Shown here one piece after another: positions 1 to 11,260 of a DNA stretch of 64,000 bases; the stretch's first letter is position 1, and every line of letters starts with the position of its first letter. Made by a program: the position numbers and the translations under genes. The notes beneath the pieces were generated by a model. That model was not told where the DNA came from, did no database searches, and saw only the letters and a list, made by a program, of their open reading frames with translations. Origin of the DNA: Limonium bicolor (lineage: Eukaryota; Streptophyta; Magnoliopsida; Caryophyllales; Plumbaginaceae); the NCBI GenBank assembly GCA_023374045.1, contig JAIOTZ010000136.1, forward strand, positions 1-64,000. The letters run 5' to 3'.

Positions 1-592
1 CGGCCAGAAATGACCGGACGTTTCCCATGCTCTTCTTGGCCAGTTCCATTTCTTCCCTTCTCATCAGTCCCACAAGTTCTACCTTTCTGAATTTTTGATG
101 AAGAAAGTAGTACTTTTGTGTTTTTGTTGTAAACAATTTGCGGTTGTGGTTACCCGCGTCCCTGCTTGCTTTTCTTTTGCCTTTTCCCACCTCTTCTCAG
201 TCCCACAAGTTCTTTTTCTTCAAGTTGAAGAGAAAGGACTTTGACAGTCCGTGCAGAACTCGTGGCTTGTGCCTGGCTCGTGCCATTCTTTCGAATCTGC
301 TTGCCTGTTTTTGATGTGGAATACGCGGGGTTCCCTTTTTCGCCTAATGTCAGAGTTGCTTGAGGAAGCGTGTAGCTCCCCCCTGTTTCTACAAAAAGTA
401 GTTTTTTGTTTGCACATATATATTTTATTTAATTTTCGAGCGGGAATAATCCTCCTTTTAACTCCGAACTTTGGGGTTTTTTTCTCTTTCTTCTTCCGCT
501 CCTACGCTTTCGTTGCTTCTTCTTTCATCTCTCTGTCCTGTGCTCTCTGCTCTTGCCATCGTCGCCGCCGCTTCACCTGTGAACTCCCTCCA
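1..592 (+). other. upstream region of the antisense Tat gene; no coding call
   Basis: No protein family is recognisable here. The stretch lies upstream of the start codon at 593 and is pyrimidine-rich, with two copies of the phrase GTCCCACAAGTTCT near 66 and 202. A TATATA-like run occurs near 416-422, but the sequence is AT-rich enough that it is weak promoter evidence. If the Tat element is oriented on the minus strand, its 3' LTR should lie in or left of this part, but no LTR terminus can be defined. Open frames run in from 251, but the domain homology begins only after 593. Confidence 0.3.
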
Positions 593-3500
593 ATGTCTTC
601 CTCTGGTTCAAAGAAAAGCAAAGCCGCTGCGAGCTTTTTGCCGGCCGTTGAAGTAATTCAAGGTACTTCTTCCAGCGGCTTTTGGCCTACTTATTTGCAG
701 TCTTCGAAACCTTTCTTGGCCAGTCGCGAGCCTTCTCCTTCTTCTCTGGATTTTTCTTCGCTTTCTCACTGTCTCAGAAACGTCGAAGTCCCACCGGGCA
801 CTCAAATTTACCTTCCATCTTCTAATTCCCACCCCTATGACGATTTTGGTCTTGGGTATGTGGTCTATGCTGACTTTTTTTCTCGAGGCTTGACTGTTCC
901 CCCTCACCCTTTTGTACTGGGGTTCCTATTCGCTGTTGCTGCCTGCTTGCCCACCTACACCCAAAAGCAGTCACGTACCTCCACGCCATCGTTGTTCTTT
1001 GTGAAGAAAATAAAATTCGGCCAGAGGCTACCGAGTTTGCCCAGTTTTTCTCGATTAGGGTTGATCCGGATAGCCTAACCATCATGGCGAAGGCCGGGTT
1101 TTCCCTTTTTGACTACAAGAAGGTGCATGGGTGGAATTCACGATGGTTCGTCATCGTTCCACCGTCCGGCCGTTACCTTGGTGTCCAGTACTGCTCTGAG
1201 ATCAGAAGAGGTCAGCTTGGCTGTCCTTCTACCCCTCCTGCCGAATTGCCCATCTCAAAAGTTCTGAAGGCGCAGAGCCGCAAACAATTGACAGTTGAGG
1301 AATTCTTCACTAAAGCGCGTCTATCTTCACTGAAAAACTATTATAGTAAGTGTTAGTGACACAAATGTTTTTTTTTGCTTTCTCCGCAGTTTTCCTTACT
1401 GTTTTTTGTGCGTTTCGAACAGATTTCTTCCGGAAGGGGGACAAAATTGGTCCTTTCAACAGTTGGAATTTTGTTAACTTCAAGAGTGGAGACGAAAGGG
1501 TCGACTATTATGCTTCGGTAGGTGCGGCCACTGATGCGGCTGAGCAGCTCTTGGGAGATACGTCCTCTTCCAAAAAGCGTTCTAGACAAGGGGCGGAGGA
1601 CGATCAAGCCAGGCAACAAAAGAAGAAAAAGAACGTTGAATCCCTCGATCGAGTAAACGCCAGATTGTCAGGTACTTGGCACGTGAGTCCAGTGTCTGGG
1701 TGCCGTGTCTTTCTTCCTCTCACCCCTGGTTCGGGTCTGGATCTTAGTTTTAGTCCAGAGCGGGAGTCCGGTCACCCGACCCCGATTTGTGAACTGTTTC
1801 CTGACCATTCGGGCTACTTTTCCTCAGATCCTGCCCAGGACAATACTTTAGAGGACACGAGCCTTCGCACTGATCCCCCGGCTAAACCAGGTTTTTAATC
1901 AACGATCTTTTTTTTCCTTACCCAGTTTTCCTCTTTTTTTTTTGAATAATACTTCCCTGTACCAGGCTCTGTAGATGCTCCAATTGATATTCCTGATAAC
2001 GAAGCCGTGTCTGGTTTTTCTCCTGTTGGCGTCTCAGCCCCAGCTTCCGGCGTACACAAGGTTCAAAAGAAAACTGTGTCGAAGCCAAAAGTTCCTTTGT
2101 CGGAGACATCAGGGGAGGAGCAGACTTCCGGCGATCTTGGATCTTCATTCGATATTGCTGGGGCCAGGGAAGCGGTGCGGCAGAGAGTGATGGAATACCA
2201 GTCGGTGCCAGAGAATCCTGAACTCCGTAGCAAACAACGGGAGGATATCGCCGTTTCCCCTCCTTATCCTCCTCCTCCTGCGCAAGAGTCTTTTACCGGC
2301 CCTTCCCAGAAGGAAGGATGGTTTTATCACCGTGGCCAACCTTTGCCCCTGATTTCCTGCGAGTCTACGAAGTACTCTGCTGCTTGGAAGGAAGCAATAA
2401 GAAGATCCGGCCATCCAGATGGGATCTTTTCTCCTCCAACAATTACTACTGCAATCAAGGATAAGTTGCGAGTAGGAGATGGGGGTAGATGCTATCATGC
2501 GGCACTCTCTTCCCATCGAGGAAGTGTTCGATTTCATGTGGCAAGGCATCTTTCGGGTTGGCATGCTTCTCTCCCTTTTTAACAAGTTTTTCCTATACTT
2601 CATACCTTTGTCTCTTAACTCTTGGTGAACTGTGCTGTTGTTTTTTAGGTGATGTCTATGGCCCAAAGCGCTGAAGTTCACACAAGTAACCTCCGGTCCA
2701 AACTTCGGTATGAGGAGAGCCGTGCTAACAACGCCCAGGAGGAGCTAAGGCAGACCCCCTCTACCCATGACGCCTACATTGACCATGTTCACTATGAGAT
2801 TGATCTCAAAGTGAAGGAGAAGACTGAGGCGTAAACAAGGAATTACGGCTGTCTCGACAAGAATGCGTCCGTTAGCGTGACGATTATGAGCTGCAACTGA
2901 AAAGTTTGCGAGAGGAGAATCTTTCCATCAAGAGCCGGAATCTCCAAGCTGATGCCGCTTTGAAAGAGGTACGAAATCGACTTGTTACTTGAAAAAGATG
3001 AGCGGGCGCGGGCTTTCTCTGACTTAGAAGTTTTGCTAAAGCAGGTGCGAGCTGCCCATCAGAGAGAGGTGACTTCTCTTCTTACTGATAAGACCTTTCT
3101 CTTTGACGAGAAAAATGCCTTTGAGAAGGAGGTTGGGATGCTTGAGCTGGAAAAGCAGGCCCTCACTCGTGAAAACAAGGCCTTAGTAGAAGACAAAGCC
3201 AAGCTTATTCTAGAGCTTAACTGCCTGTCAGAAGAGAAGGCCGCTTTGGAAGAGCAAACGAGAGCTTCCTTTGAACAAGAGCGGCAATCTTTACTTCAGG
3301 ATTGTTCCACATTAGAAGCAGAGAAGAAGGCTCTTGCTGAAGAGAGAACTGTCCTAGTAAATGAAAAAGCCGAGCTGGAAGAGAAAGTGAAGAGTCTGGA
3401 GGGCGCCATATCTCGTCTTCAAATCGAGAACGCCGATCTGTCAAATAAAGGTGAGTTTTTAGATTTGGAATTTCGATATTTCTTCCCTTGACTTTATTAC

Positions 3501-4081
3501 TAATTTGTCTGTACTTCCGGTCAGGTCCGAGTTCTGATAATCTTTTGAAGCACATCCGGAAATTAAATGGCCGAGTGAACAGTGTTAACGAGGAGCTTTC
3601 CTTAGCCAATACACAACGTGACCGGTATCGGGCCCAAGTCTTGACTCTCGAAACCCAAGTGGCCAGACTCACGTCATTTTCACGACAAACCCAGGAGGAA
3701 CTACAAAAGCAAGGCACCATTAACGCTCATCTCAAGGAATCTTTTGCCTCCCAATGCCGTAGGATAACTAATATTTGCCGCCAGACCATCTCAGAGTACT
3801 TTCTGGAGAAAGGGGAGGTTCTGGACGATGACCTGTACAATGGGTTAGAGTTCAATGCTGTTGCTCAGAAGTCTAACTTCTTTGAAGAACTTGAGAGATT
3901 CGGCCGTCTCCCAGGTGAGACATGCTTCAGCCCTGGTCAGGCTTCCTTTCTACCGGCCGGAAGTGATGTCCAGCCATCTATTGGGGGAGTGCAGCATACT
4001 ACAAGGAGATCTAAATCCACAGAAAGTGTTACCAACAGTGCTGATAAGTTAGCCTTAGAAAAATGGAATGCTTGTTTTTAG
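593..4081 (+). pseudogene. antisense extra gene of a Tat-lineage Ty3/gypsy element (gypsy-type transposon domain plus coiled coil), decayed
   Basis: Reading the GT/AG junctions gives five exons: 593-1345, 1423-1890, 1966-2556, 2649-3450 and 3525-4081. Each joins in phase with the next. The N-terminal part carries a GLTVPPHPFV-type motif followed, in another frame, by a stretch ending EFAQFFSIRVDP. This resembles the 'putative gypsy type transposon' domain (Transposase_28/PF04195, from memory). Exons 4-5 encode a long Glu/Lys/Leu-rich coiled coil. Frameshifts are visible near 945, near 2480 (after a G run) and around 2833-2980, and the coiled-coil frame has a stop near 2878, so the gene is probably dead. 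It faces the pol remnant at 4918-6315, the arrangement described for antisense ORFs between pol and the 3' LTR in Tat-lineage elements. Its molecular function is unknown. I am confident of the family and less so of the exact exon ends. Confidence 0.72.
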
Positions 4082-4370
4082 GATTTTATTATGACTTTGA
4101 CATGTAATTTGGCGAATTCCGAACTTTTGTAATGGTTACCCCTTTGTAAATGAATTTACCCCATTTGGGAAGAATCTAAGCTTAACCACTTATTTCTTTC
4201 ATTAATCCTTTGCCGGAGTGACCAGTCTTTTATTGTGCCTTCGTTTTTTATTCTCCTCTTTAACCAAATGTCTATTACTGGGGTATCTTTTTTCCTGAGT
4301 GGTACCTTTGGGTGTAATGTTTTGTTACTTGGTTATCTTATGTTAGCTTTGTTAGCCGGATGTTACCCTT
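4082..4370. other. spacer after the antisense gene; nothing recognised
   Basis: AT-rich, T-rich sequence following the TAG at 4079-4081. It separates the antisense gene from the 42-bp array and shows no coding or structural signal that I can see. Confidence 0.4.
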
Positions 4371-4745
4371 AAGGTATGAAAGCCTGCGGCTTGCTGACCG
4401 GACCTCATTTTCAAGGCATTATCGCCTGCGGCGGTTTGGCCAGTTTTTACTTTCAAGGCATTATCGCATGTGGCAGTTTGGCCGGGTCTTTCTTTCAAGG
4501 CATGATAGCCTGCGGCTCGTTGGTCGGGTCTTACTTTCAAGGCATGATAGCCTACGGCTCGTTGGCCGGGTCTTACTTTCAAGGCATGATAGCCTGCGGC
4601 TCGTTGGCCGGATCTTACTTTCAAGGCATGATAGCCTGCGGCTCGTTGGCCGGGTCTTACTTTCAAGGCATGATAGCCTGCGGCTCGTTGGCCGGATCTT
4701 ACTTTCAAGGCATGATAGCCTGCGGCTCGACGGCCGGATCTTACT
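4371..4745. repeat. 42-bp minisatellite, about 9 copies
   Basis: The phrase CATGATAGCC recurs at 4501, 4543, 4585, 4627, 4669 and 4711, exactly 42 bp apart. More diverged copies extend left to about 4371. Because 42 is a multiple of three and the unit lacks stops in several frames, both strands show long repetitive open frames, such as units of 14 residues containing MIACGS. These are artefacts of the repeat, not genes. The array lies between the antisense gene and the integrase remnant, in the 3' untranslated part of the Tat element. Confidence 0.93.
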
Positions 4746-4917
4746 TCTTTTGTTTTCCACAAAAATAATACCTCTTTTATTGAAGAATCAAAGATCTTTA
4801 CACATAAAACTTTTTTAGACACTCCCCATGCCAAGAATGCGGCAATTCGCACCCTTCACTATTTTTTAAACGATATGAGGCTCGTCCGGTTCTTTGGTGT
4901 ATGATGTATGGTCCTTC

Positions 4918-6315
4918 CTATTGGGGCTCTAGTTTCTTGGGTTGTTTGACTTCGCGAAGAAATAACTCCCCTGGGGCGAAACTTCGCTCTCTTATTCTTT
5001 GGTGGAAATACCGCTCCACCTTGGATTTATCTCTCGCCATTCTTACTTTGGCGGCCATTCTAGTTTTTTCAAGGAGATCCAGATGATCTTCTATTCCTTG
5101 ATTGTTGAGCTTTTCATCATATGACTCCCACCGGATTGATGGCACTGCAATTTCTGCCGGAATGACAACTTCCAATCCATACGTTAGTCTATAAGGTGTT
5201 TCTCCTGTTGGTCCTCTTTCCGTTGTTCTGTACGACCAGAGGACTTGGGGCAGTAGCTCCACCCATTTCCCTTTTCTTTCATCGAGCTCTTTTTATTGCT
5301 TTAACTATCTGACCATTCACGTTCTGACTTGTCCATTCGCCTGGGGGTGTGCTACCGATGCAAATCTTAAGTCAATTTTCCATTCTTCATAGAACGCTCG
5401 AAAGCTATCGCAATTGAATTGGTCCCCGTTATCTGTTATTATTGCCTTGGGTATACCAAATCTGCATACCACGTACTTCCAAATGAATTCCTGTGATTTT
5501 CTGGCCGTGATAGACACAGTGGGCATTGCTTCTACCCATTTTGTAAAATAGTCGATGGCGACATACATAAACCTGAACCTCCCAGGTGATGCTTCCAGGA
5601 ATGGTCTGCAATGTCTAATCCCCACATGGCAAAGGGAATCGGACAAAGGATAGCTTTCTGCTCTACTAGGGGATTATGTATTTTGTTTCCGTGTTCTTGG
5701 CATTTGACACACTTTTGTATGTACTCTTTGCAATGTTCCCTCATTTTTGGCCAAAAATACCCCAGCCTCAAGATTTTGTGGACTGTAGTTCTTTCTCCTT
5801 GATGGTTTCCACAGAGTCCATCATGTATCTCTTTCAAGAGTTCAGCCCCTTCGGCTATGGTAACACATTTCAGCGCTGGCCTAGCAAAAGACCGTCTATA
5901 TAGCTGATTATCTTCAATGAAAAAAGATGTGGCCCTTCTTTTTGTTATTCTGGCCTCTTTCTCTTCTTCTGGAAACTTTCCTTGGCGTATATATTCCATA
6001 ATTGGAGTCATCCAAGATTCTGTTGATGTACTCGGTTCCACAGCAAACATTTGGGTTTCATCTATGCTTGATGCAGTTTTTATTTCTAGCCAAATTTTAT
6101 TGGGCACCCTTTCGGCCATGCTTGCCAATTTTGCCAAGGCGTCTGCCTCAACATTCTCTTTTCGAGGAAGGTGCTTCAGCTCGCATCTTAGGAAGTTTGC
6201 TTTTAGTTTTTGGACTTTGAGTAAATACTTCCAGAGTTTCTCTTCTTTGACCTCATAGACGTTGTCATTTTGTCTTGCTACCAACATGGAATCTGAGTAT
6301 ACCTCTAACTCTGTG
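4918..6315 (-). pseudogene. Tat-lineage Ty3/gypsy pol remnant: RNase H C-terminus and integrase
   Basis: Read on the minus strand, three open segments (6287-5532, 5646-5317, 5262-4918) line up in order. The first begins near a YSDS motif of the RNase H end (about 6300). It contains a His-His-Cys-Cys integrase zinc finger (HDGLCGNHQ ... CVKCQEHG). The second carries the integrase core, with the Asp of AIDYFTKWVEA and the Asp of ITDNGDQF. The third carries the C-terminal part with VLWSYRTT and the GETPYRLTYG motif typical of Tat elements. Frameshifts separate the segments near 5550-5640 and again at about 5260-5330, where the third catalytic residue (Glu) should be. Gag, protease, reverse transcriptase and the N-terminal RNase H are missing to the right, where homology stops abruptly near 6320. 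The enzyme would have inserted element cDNA into the genome, but this copy is inactive. Confidence 0.9.
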
Positions 6316-6319
6316 AGAG

Positions 6320-6960
6320 GTAAAGATTAGTAAGTTTTTATCACATTTAATCCCGGCAAGATCCATATCCAAATCAAAAGCCAGCATATAGTGAACTCTG
6401 AGCCTTCAGTGTCCAGCTGCCTAGTCCGGTGTCTAGGACGAGTTTTATGGGTAGTCACCCCCTTGTATGACGACTGTCTGACCACCCTTTGTCTTTCCCT
6501 GAAGATTGCATGGGCTCAGTTCTCCATGCTTCCTCTGCACCACGGGTGTCTTTAAAGCCCAATGTCACGCTACCAATTCATAGAGGATCCCGTATTTACC
6601 GGATACCCATACATAACATAGCGTAGTCAGTGAATAATTTGGACTTTAGACACACCTTATCGTGCAGACGATGGGAGACCCGTTCCCATGCAATACTTCC
6701 CCAAGTTTCCCAAAAGTGAGTATGTTGTGATAATCCCCGGCCGTGGCTCGTGTGACTGTATCACTTCGGGTATCCTGACCTTTCGAACTTTAGCACTCCG
6801 GTCTTTCTTGATGACGCGCCCCACAAGGCATATCAGAGACAAATCCCGAGAGATGAACAGTGAAGGAACGACGGTTCCCCCGGTGGTATGGAAGCATTGA
6901 TTGACCTAGAAGGTGATTATCCCAACATTAACACTTACAGCTCCACATCAAACAATAGCC
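6320..6960. other. unassigned non-coding sequence
   Basis: Starts where pol homology is lost. Only short open frames (60-70 residues, no recognisable motif) occur on either strand. It may be LTR or other transposon sequence, but no terminus, target-site duplication or repeat partner is visible in the window. Confidence 0.3.
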
Positions 6961-8222
6961 ACGATTTATTTTATGCTATACATGTGTGCAAACCACTTTT
7001 TCAAACCAATCTGTTTCTAAAACGTTCGGAATTCTCTTTAGCATGTCTCTTAAAGCTGTTTCACTAGCTCGTAAACATTTGGGGTTTTTTAAGTCTGTCA
7101 ATTCAGCTTTAAAAACTTTTATTTCACTAAAATGTTATTTCCAAAATAATTTTCAAGAATAGATTTCAAAAAACTTACTTTCTACAAACGAATTTCAAAC
7201 AATATTATTCACCAACATTATTTTCAAAATAGTTTTCGAAAACAGTTTTTCACAAACGTATTTCAAAATAAATGATTTAGTCCCCATGTTGTGACCCACT
7301 ATTCTTGAAGTTCAACCCACCTTCAAGAGCAGCGGTCATTACCATGGAGCGTACTAGTCATTTCGTGTTTTCACAAAAGTGGTAGATTTTCACATAAGAT
7401 TTTTGTGCTCGATCATTCATCTTTCCTTTCTCAAAAACATCCTCCATTTCCCTCGTCGGAGCAAGTGAAGCAGCATGAAGATCAACTACGCGATTCAAGT
7501 TGAGAGCCAGAGGCGTACCAACCCGTGGAGCCAGCCAAGCGACATGAAGACCAACACTAATCATTCAAATAAAAAATCAGAGTTGCACCAACCCGAGTCA
7601 AGCGATATGAAGACTAACAATAATTGTTCGAGTCCAAACTGTTGAAAGGTCAGAGGAACACCAACCCGTTCTGTTTGATCGCGGTACCAGCCCGTCAAGA
7701 GCCCGAAGACGAGCGAGCATCCAATCAAGAGCCTGAAGGCGAGCGAGCAGCCGATCACGAGCCCGAAGATGAGCGAGTAGCCAATCAGGAGCCCGAGCGT
7801 GAGCAGTTAGTCAAAAGCCCGAATACGGATCAGAAGATTTCAGAAGAAGTTTAGCTCAAAACTCCCCTTTTAATGACTATTTATAATTGATGATGTATAG
7901 GCTTTCCCCTATGATTTTTTTTCTCTCTTGTCCATTTCTGAATAGATCACGTGTATAGGCTTATACATTCCCTTTGAATTTATTTAGATCAAATGTGTAT
8001 AGGTTTCCCCACTCCCTGTTTTATTTATGATTGACTGAGCGTCAAAGTTCATATTGGGAAAATCCACCACTTCAAAAACACGTGTTTTCAAAATTGTTTT
8101 TCCAAAACTTGGTTTCTTTTGGCATGCACGTATAATGAAAAGAACGAATAAGGAACGACCCCTCACAGTTATATATCATTCATAAATCTTGCTTTATGGG
8201 GTGAAAATTCATGGTATCTACA
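6961..8222 (-). mobile_element. minus-strand LTR of the TGTAGACACC family (left limit uncertain)
   Basis: Read on the minus strand from 8222, the sequence begins TGTAGATACC, continues with ATTTTCACCCCATAAAGCAA, and then has a GCATGCCAAAAGAAACCA phrase. This matches in order the LTR starts at about 12556 and 15728 on the plus strand. The flank just outside, read on the minus strand, has a CAGGGGATGCATT stretch resembling the polypurine tract next to the 12556 LTR. The left end is not defined. The 6961-7300 part is A/T-rich, like the early part of the other two copies. Confidence 0.55.
7698..7812. repeat. 30-bp tandem repeat, about 4 copies
   Basis: Units of the type GAGCCCGAAGACGAGCGAGC followed by about ten more bases repeat at 30-bp spacing. 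An open frame across them encodes Glu/Arg-rich units (QEPEDERA). More diverged related phrases (GCACCAACCCG, AGCGACATGAAGA) recur upstream at 7440-7660. This is a tandem repeat inside LTR-like sequence and probably not a protein gene. Confidence 0.8.
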
Positions 8223-10549
8223 GAATGCATCCCCTGAATAAGCACACCAACAAATACAACCGAGCACAAAGCAAACCACATGCATTGCATTTATTACAAA
8301 AAGTCCCATGCATTCTCGGTTAGTCCAAATTCGTCAAACATGTACAAGTCTTGTCCACCTTTGAAAAAATTCATAATCATGTGATTCACTGTCACCACAC
8401 CACACACCAGCTTTCATCCCAATATCCCAACCTCTAAAGCCTGATCCTCAGAGGGACAGAAAAGAAAACTGGGAAGTTCAACCCCTCCCATTTAGAATCA
8501 ACATGCGCGCCAGTGACCAAAAGGGAAAGAATGTGTCATATCGTAGGGCCACCATGCGGGAGTTGTCACTCCCTAAAAGTTCAAAACTCCGGAGCCAATA
8601 ACCAGCTGAACATCGTTCCAAAACAATTTCTCTCACATCACGCCCAACAACTATACCACCTTCACGGCTAACGATGGTGGGATGAGCTTCATGAACAGCG
8701 AGCTGAATTCGACTCAAGCGAGACTAGTCATAACCTTACCACTCATGCATTGCATCCAAAAACAAAACAAACACAACAAAAAACATTCAATCAACCATTT
8801 CCATTCACCATTTTCAGCATTTCATGCATCCTATAAATAGTAATTCCATATTACCACAATACATCGCATGGTAGATAATCCCATTTGCATACTCCCATAT
8901 CGAAATGACATCTTTGGGAAAATCGTGAGAGATTGATTGAACATAGTGCGTGAACCACTTAACTCTCGACCCATCAATGAACACAAGGGTCTAATCAAAA
9001 CCAGCACCACAAACTAAATGTATAGCTTGCGAAGAGTGGTATTTTCCCTGGAATTTCAGTTGAGCGTATTGGACGATCTACTGAGCGATGAGGGAAGGTA
9101 GAGAGAGCCAAAAGAGGTAAAACCATGAGTGACATGCGCATTTCTTCGGCACATGGAGAGGCATAATTCCGAGTGAGATCAATGTCGATAGCAAGTCACG
9201 AACTGTGATTCATGCAAAGATCCAAGAATAGTAAGAAGTCATTCATTGACTAATGAGAATGATGAGGCACTTAGGATCAAAAATCCCTACAATACCAAAA
9301 GACTTTGATTCCCCTGTACATAATCCCTTAGTGTGCCCCACTAAGCCTTTCATGAAAAACTTTCTCTACAAAAAGAAACTCCACAACATGCCACCCCACA
9401 TATACTTACTCGCCCTTGCAATAGAGGATTTCGAAGGAGCCGGAGCCATGGTCTTCCCCCACCATCTTTCACAAAAACAACAAACGAAATTGTTCAAAGA
9501 AATCAGTGAGTCAATGCAACTCCAAAGCCAAACACCAAAAAAAAGAGAACACAAAACATGTTCAAAAGATCGACGAGTCAATGCAACTTCAAAGCTGAAA
9601 GCCAAAATACAAAGTAAAGAAAGCTTGAGAAAGTCGATGAGCCAAATGCAATTTCAAAAAACACAAAAATGAGAAGAAAGTTCAAACCGTACATCAGAGG
9701 AGGCAAGAAGAAGGAATCTAAATAAAAAAGGACCAATGATGTCCCGGAGCCAATAAAAGGTCATCAAAACCCGTCCAACCATTCCACCCATGGCAAAGGA
9801 GAAACATATCCTCTGTTGCACATAAGCTCCACAACTTCCAAACAAATCCTCCAGTCCCATGTGACAAACATCATACCCCTCAGCCCCGTTATAACCCAAT
9901 AAAAGACCTCTGACTCGTTAGTTGATGAGTGTTAACTGAAAGTATCGGATCTGAAACATGAATCATAAGTTTCATACTTGTTATCAAACATGTCCCACCT
10001 TATAACAAAGGGACCATGAGCGAATGAGTGTGACCTTATCTCACAAGGTCTTTAGAGTGCGAGTGACTCTTCGATTAAAGCACCAAAACATAACAGCCTA
10101 CCCCATTGCAGGTGAGGAACTTGTAAGGATTGGTAAGTCCAAAACCTCGAAAGAAATTCTAAGGAAAATACTACTCCAAGCATCGAGAGTAACATCACAC
10201 CATTAGCACACACGACCATACTCACGAGAGATTGACCCACATCCCTCCATAAGAGGAAAGTGATTCACACATTCTAGTTCAACAATCACTCAAGATCGAA
10301 CCGAAGATGTCTTATATTCATAAACCTCATAGTAATAGAGATAGGACTGTACCTTCTCTAAAAAAAACCCGCATATGCATTTTGCATCGCATCTAGCATT
10401 TAATGTCTGCATACATCGTAATCACTTCATCTCCAACACCCGACCGGTAAGAACTATGCCTAGTCTCGCTGAAGGTGGACTTCAGTTGCAGTTGTTGAAG
10501 CGTAACTTTTGGTCAAAAGAAATAAAAAACTGGAGCCATCTGTAGCCAC

Positions 10550-11200
10550 ATGAAGACTATTCTAGAGCCATCCACTGTCATACTCGAGCCTCATTGGTGC
10601 CTCTCCCAAAGCCAAGCTAGAGCCGTACAGGAGCCATCATCCGACATCGAAACCATCCTTGGAATTACACAAAGGTCATCCCAACAGTCCGAGAACAATG
10701 CGGAAGCCACCTCAAATCCATATCTGAACCATTTTGTCACCAGGGCCTTGCCTACAGAGTATCAAACTATGTATGGTCTGATCTCAATATGGAATTGAGT
10801 ACGTAGGCAGCCCGTCCCGGGTGCGACCACCTCAAAGAAAAAAAAACTCCCCCTTTTTTCCCCTCGCAGTCACATTGAAGCTATTCCAGAGCCACCATGG
10901 AGCCAAATCTACAAAGATGCCAGAGTCATCAAACCACAATAAGTCCACCACCGGAGCCATCAAACCACAATATATCCATCATCAGAGCCATCAAACTACT
11001 TCAAAACAAGTAAATCCACCAACCGTTTCAAACCCACCAACCACCCGAGACCATTGGTCACACCAGAGCCATCAATACATATCGAAGCCATCGACGTAAT
11101 CCGGAGTCATCAGTGCGCACCAGAGCCATCAACACATGCCAAAGTCATCTCAAAATTTGAAACAACTCTAGAGCCATCAGCTCACACAAAAAGTCTACAT
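10550..11200. repeat. degenerate GAGCCATCA-rich repeats
   Basis: The phrase GAGCCATCA, with small variants, occurs more than ten times at irregular spacing of about 25-45 bp, mixed with CACCA-type phrases. It reads as a decayed tandem array leading into the clean 50-bp array. Open frames here are by-products of the repeat. Confidence 0.65.
10765..10835 (+). other. conserved GAGTACGTAGGCA block of gypsy elements, copy 1
   Basis: Contains GGTCTGATCTCA, TTGAGTACGTAGGCA and GGGTGCGACC in this order and spacing. The same order appears at about 35340-35392. I recall such 'ACGTAGG' blocks from non-coding parts of Tat/Ogre-type plant elements. Its role is unknown to me. Confidence 0.6.
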
Positions 11201-11260
11201 CCACCAACAAGGAGTTTGATTCGATTAATACATTTGTTAACCAAGTCATATCTCCTTTCG

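Larger units (their letters stand above)
8223..11260. other. non-coding 3'-UTR-like debris of Tat-type retrotransposons
   Basis: No recognisable protein occurs in 3 kb. The longest open frame (9253-9672, +) is Lys/Gln-rich, arises from diverged repeats of a 'GAGTCAATGCAACT' phrase near 9509 and 9570, and has no family motif. The stretch is bounded by two LTR starts that face outward (8222 on minus, about 12556 on plus). It therefore probably holds the 3' untranslated ends of two elements in opposite orientation. It also contains degenerate GAGCCATC repeats (10550-11200). Confidence 0.45.

Noticed and set aside
251..1078. 275-residue open frame starting at 251 as the N-terminus of a membrane protein
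   Set aside because: The first 110 residues are Phe/Ser-rich translation of a pyrimidine-rich leader. Family similarity begins only after the ATG at 593, and the frame leaves the domain near 945.
4352..4852. Long repetitive open frames on both strands (up to 166 residues)
   Set aside because: They are produced by a 42-bp tandem repeat whose period is divisible by three. Several frames are open at once and none resembles a protein family.
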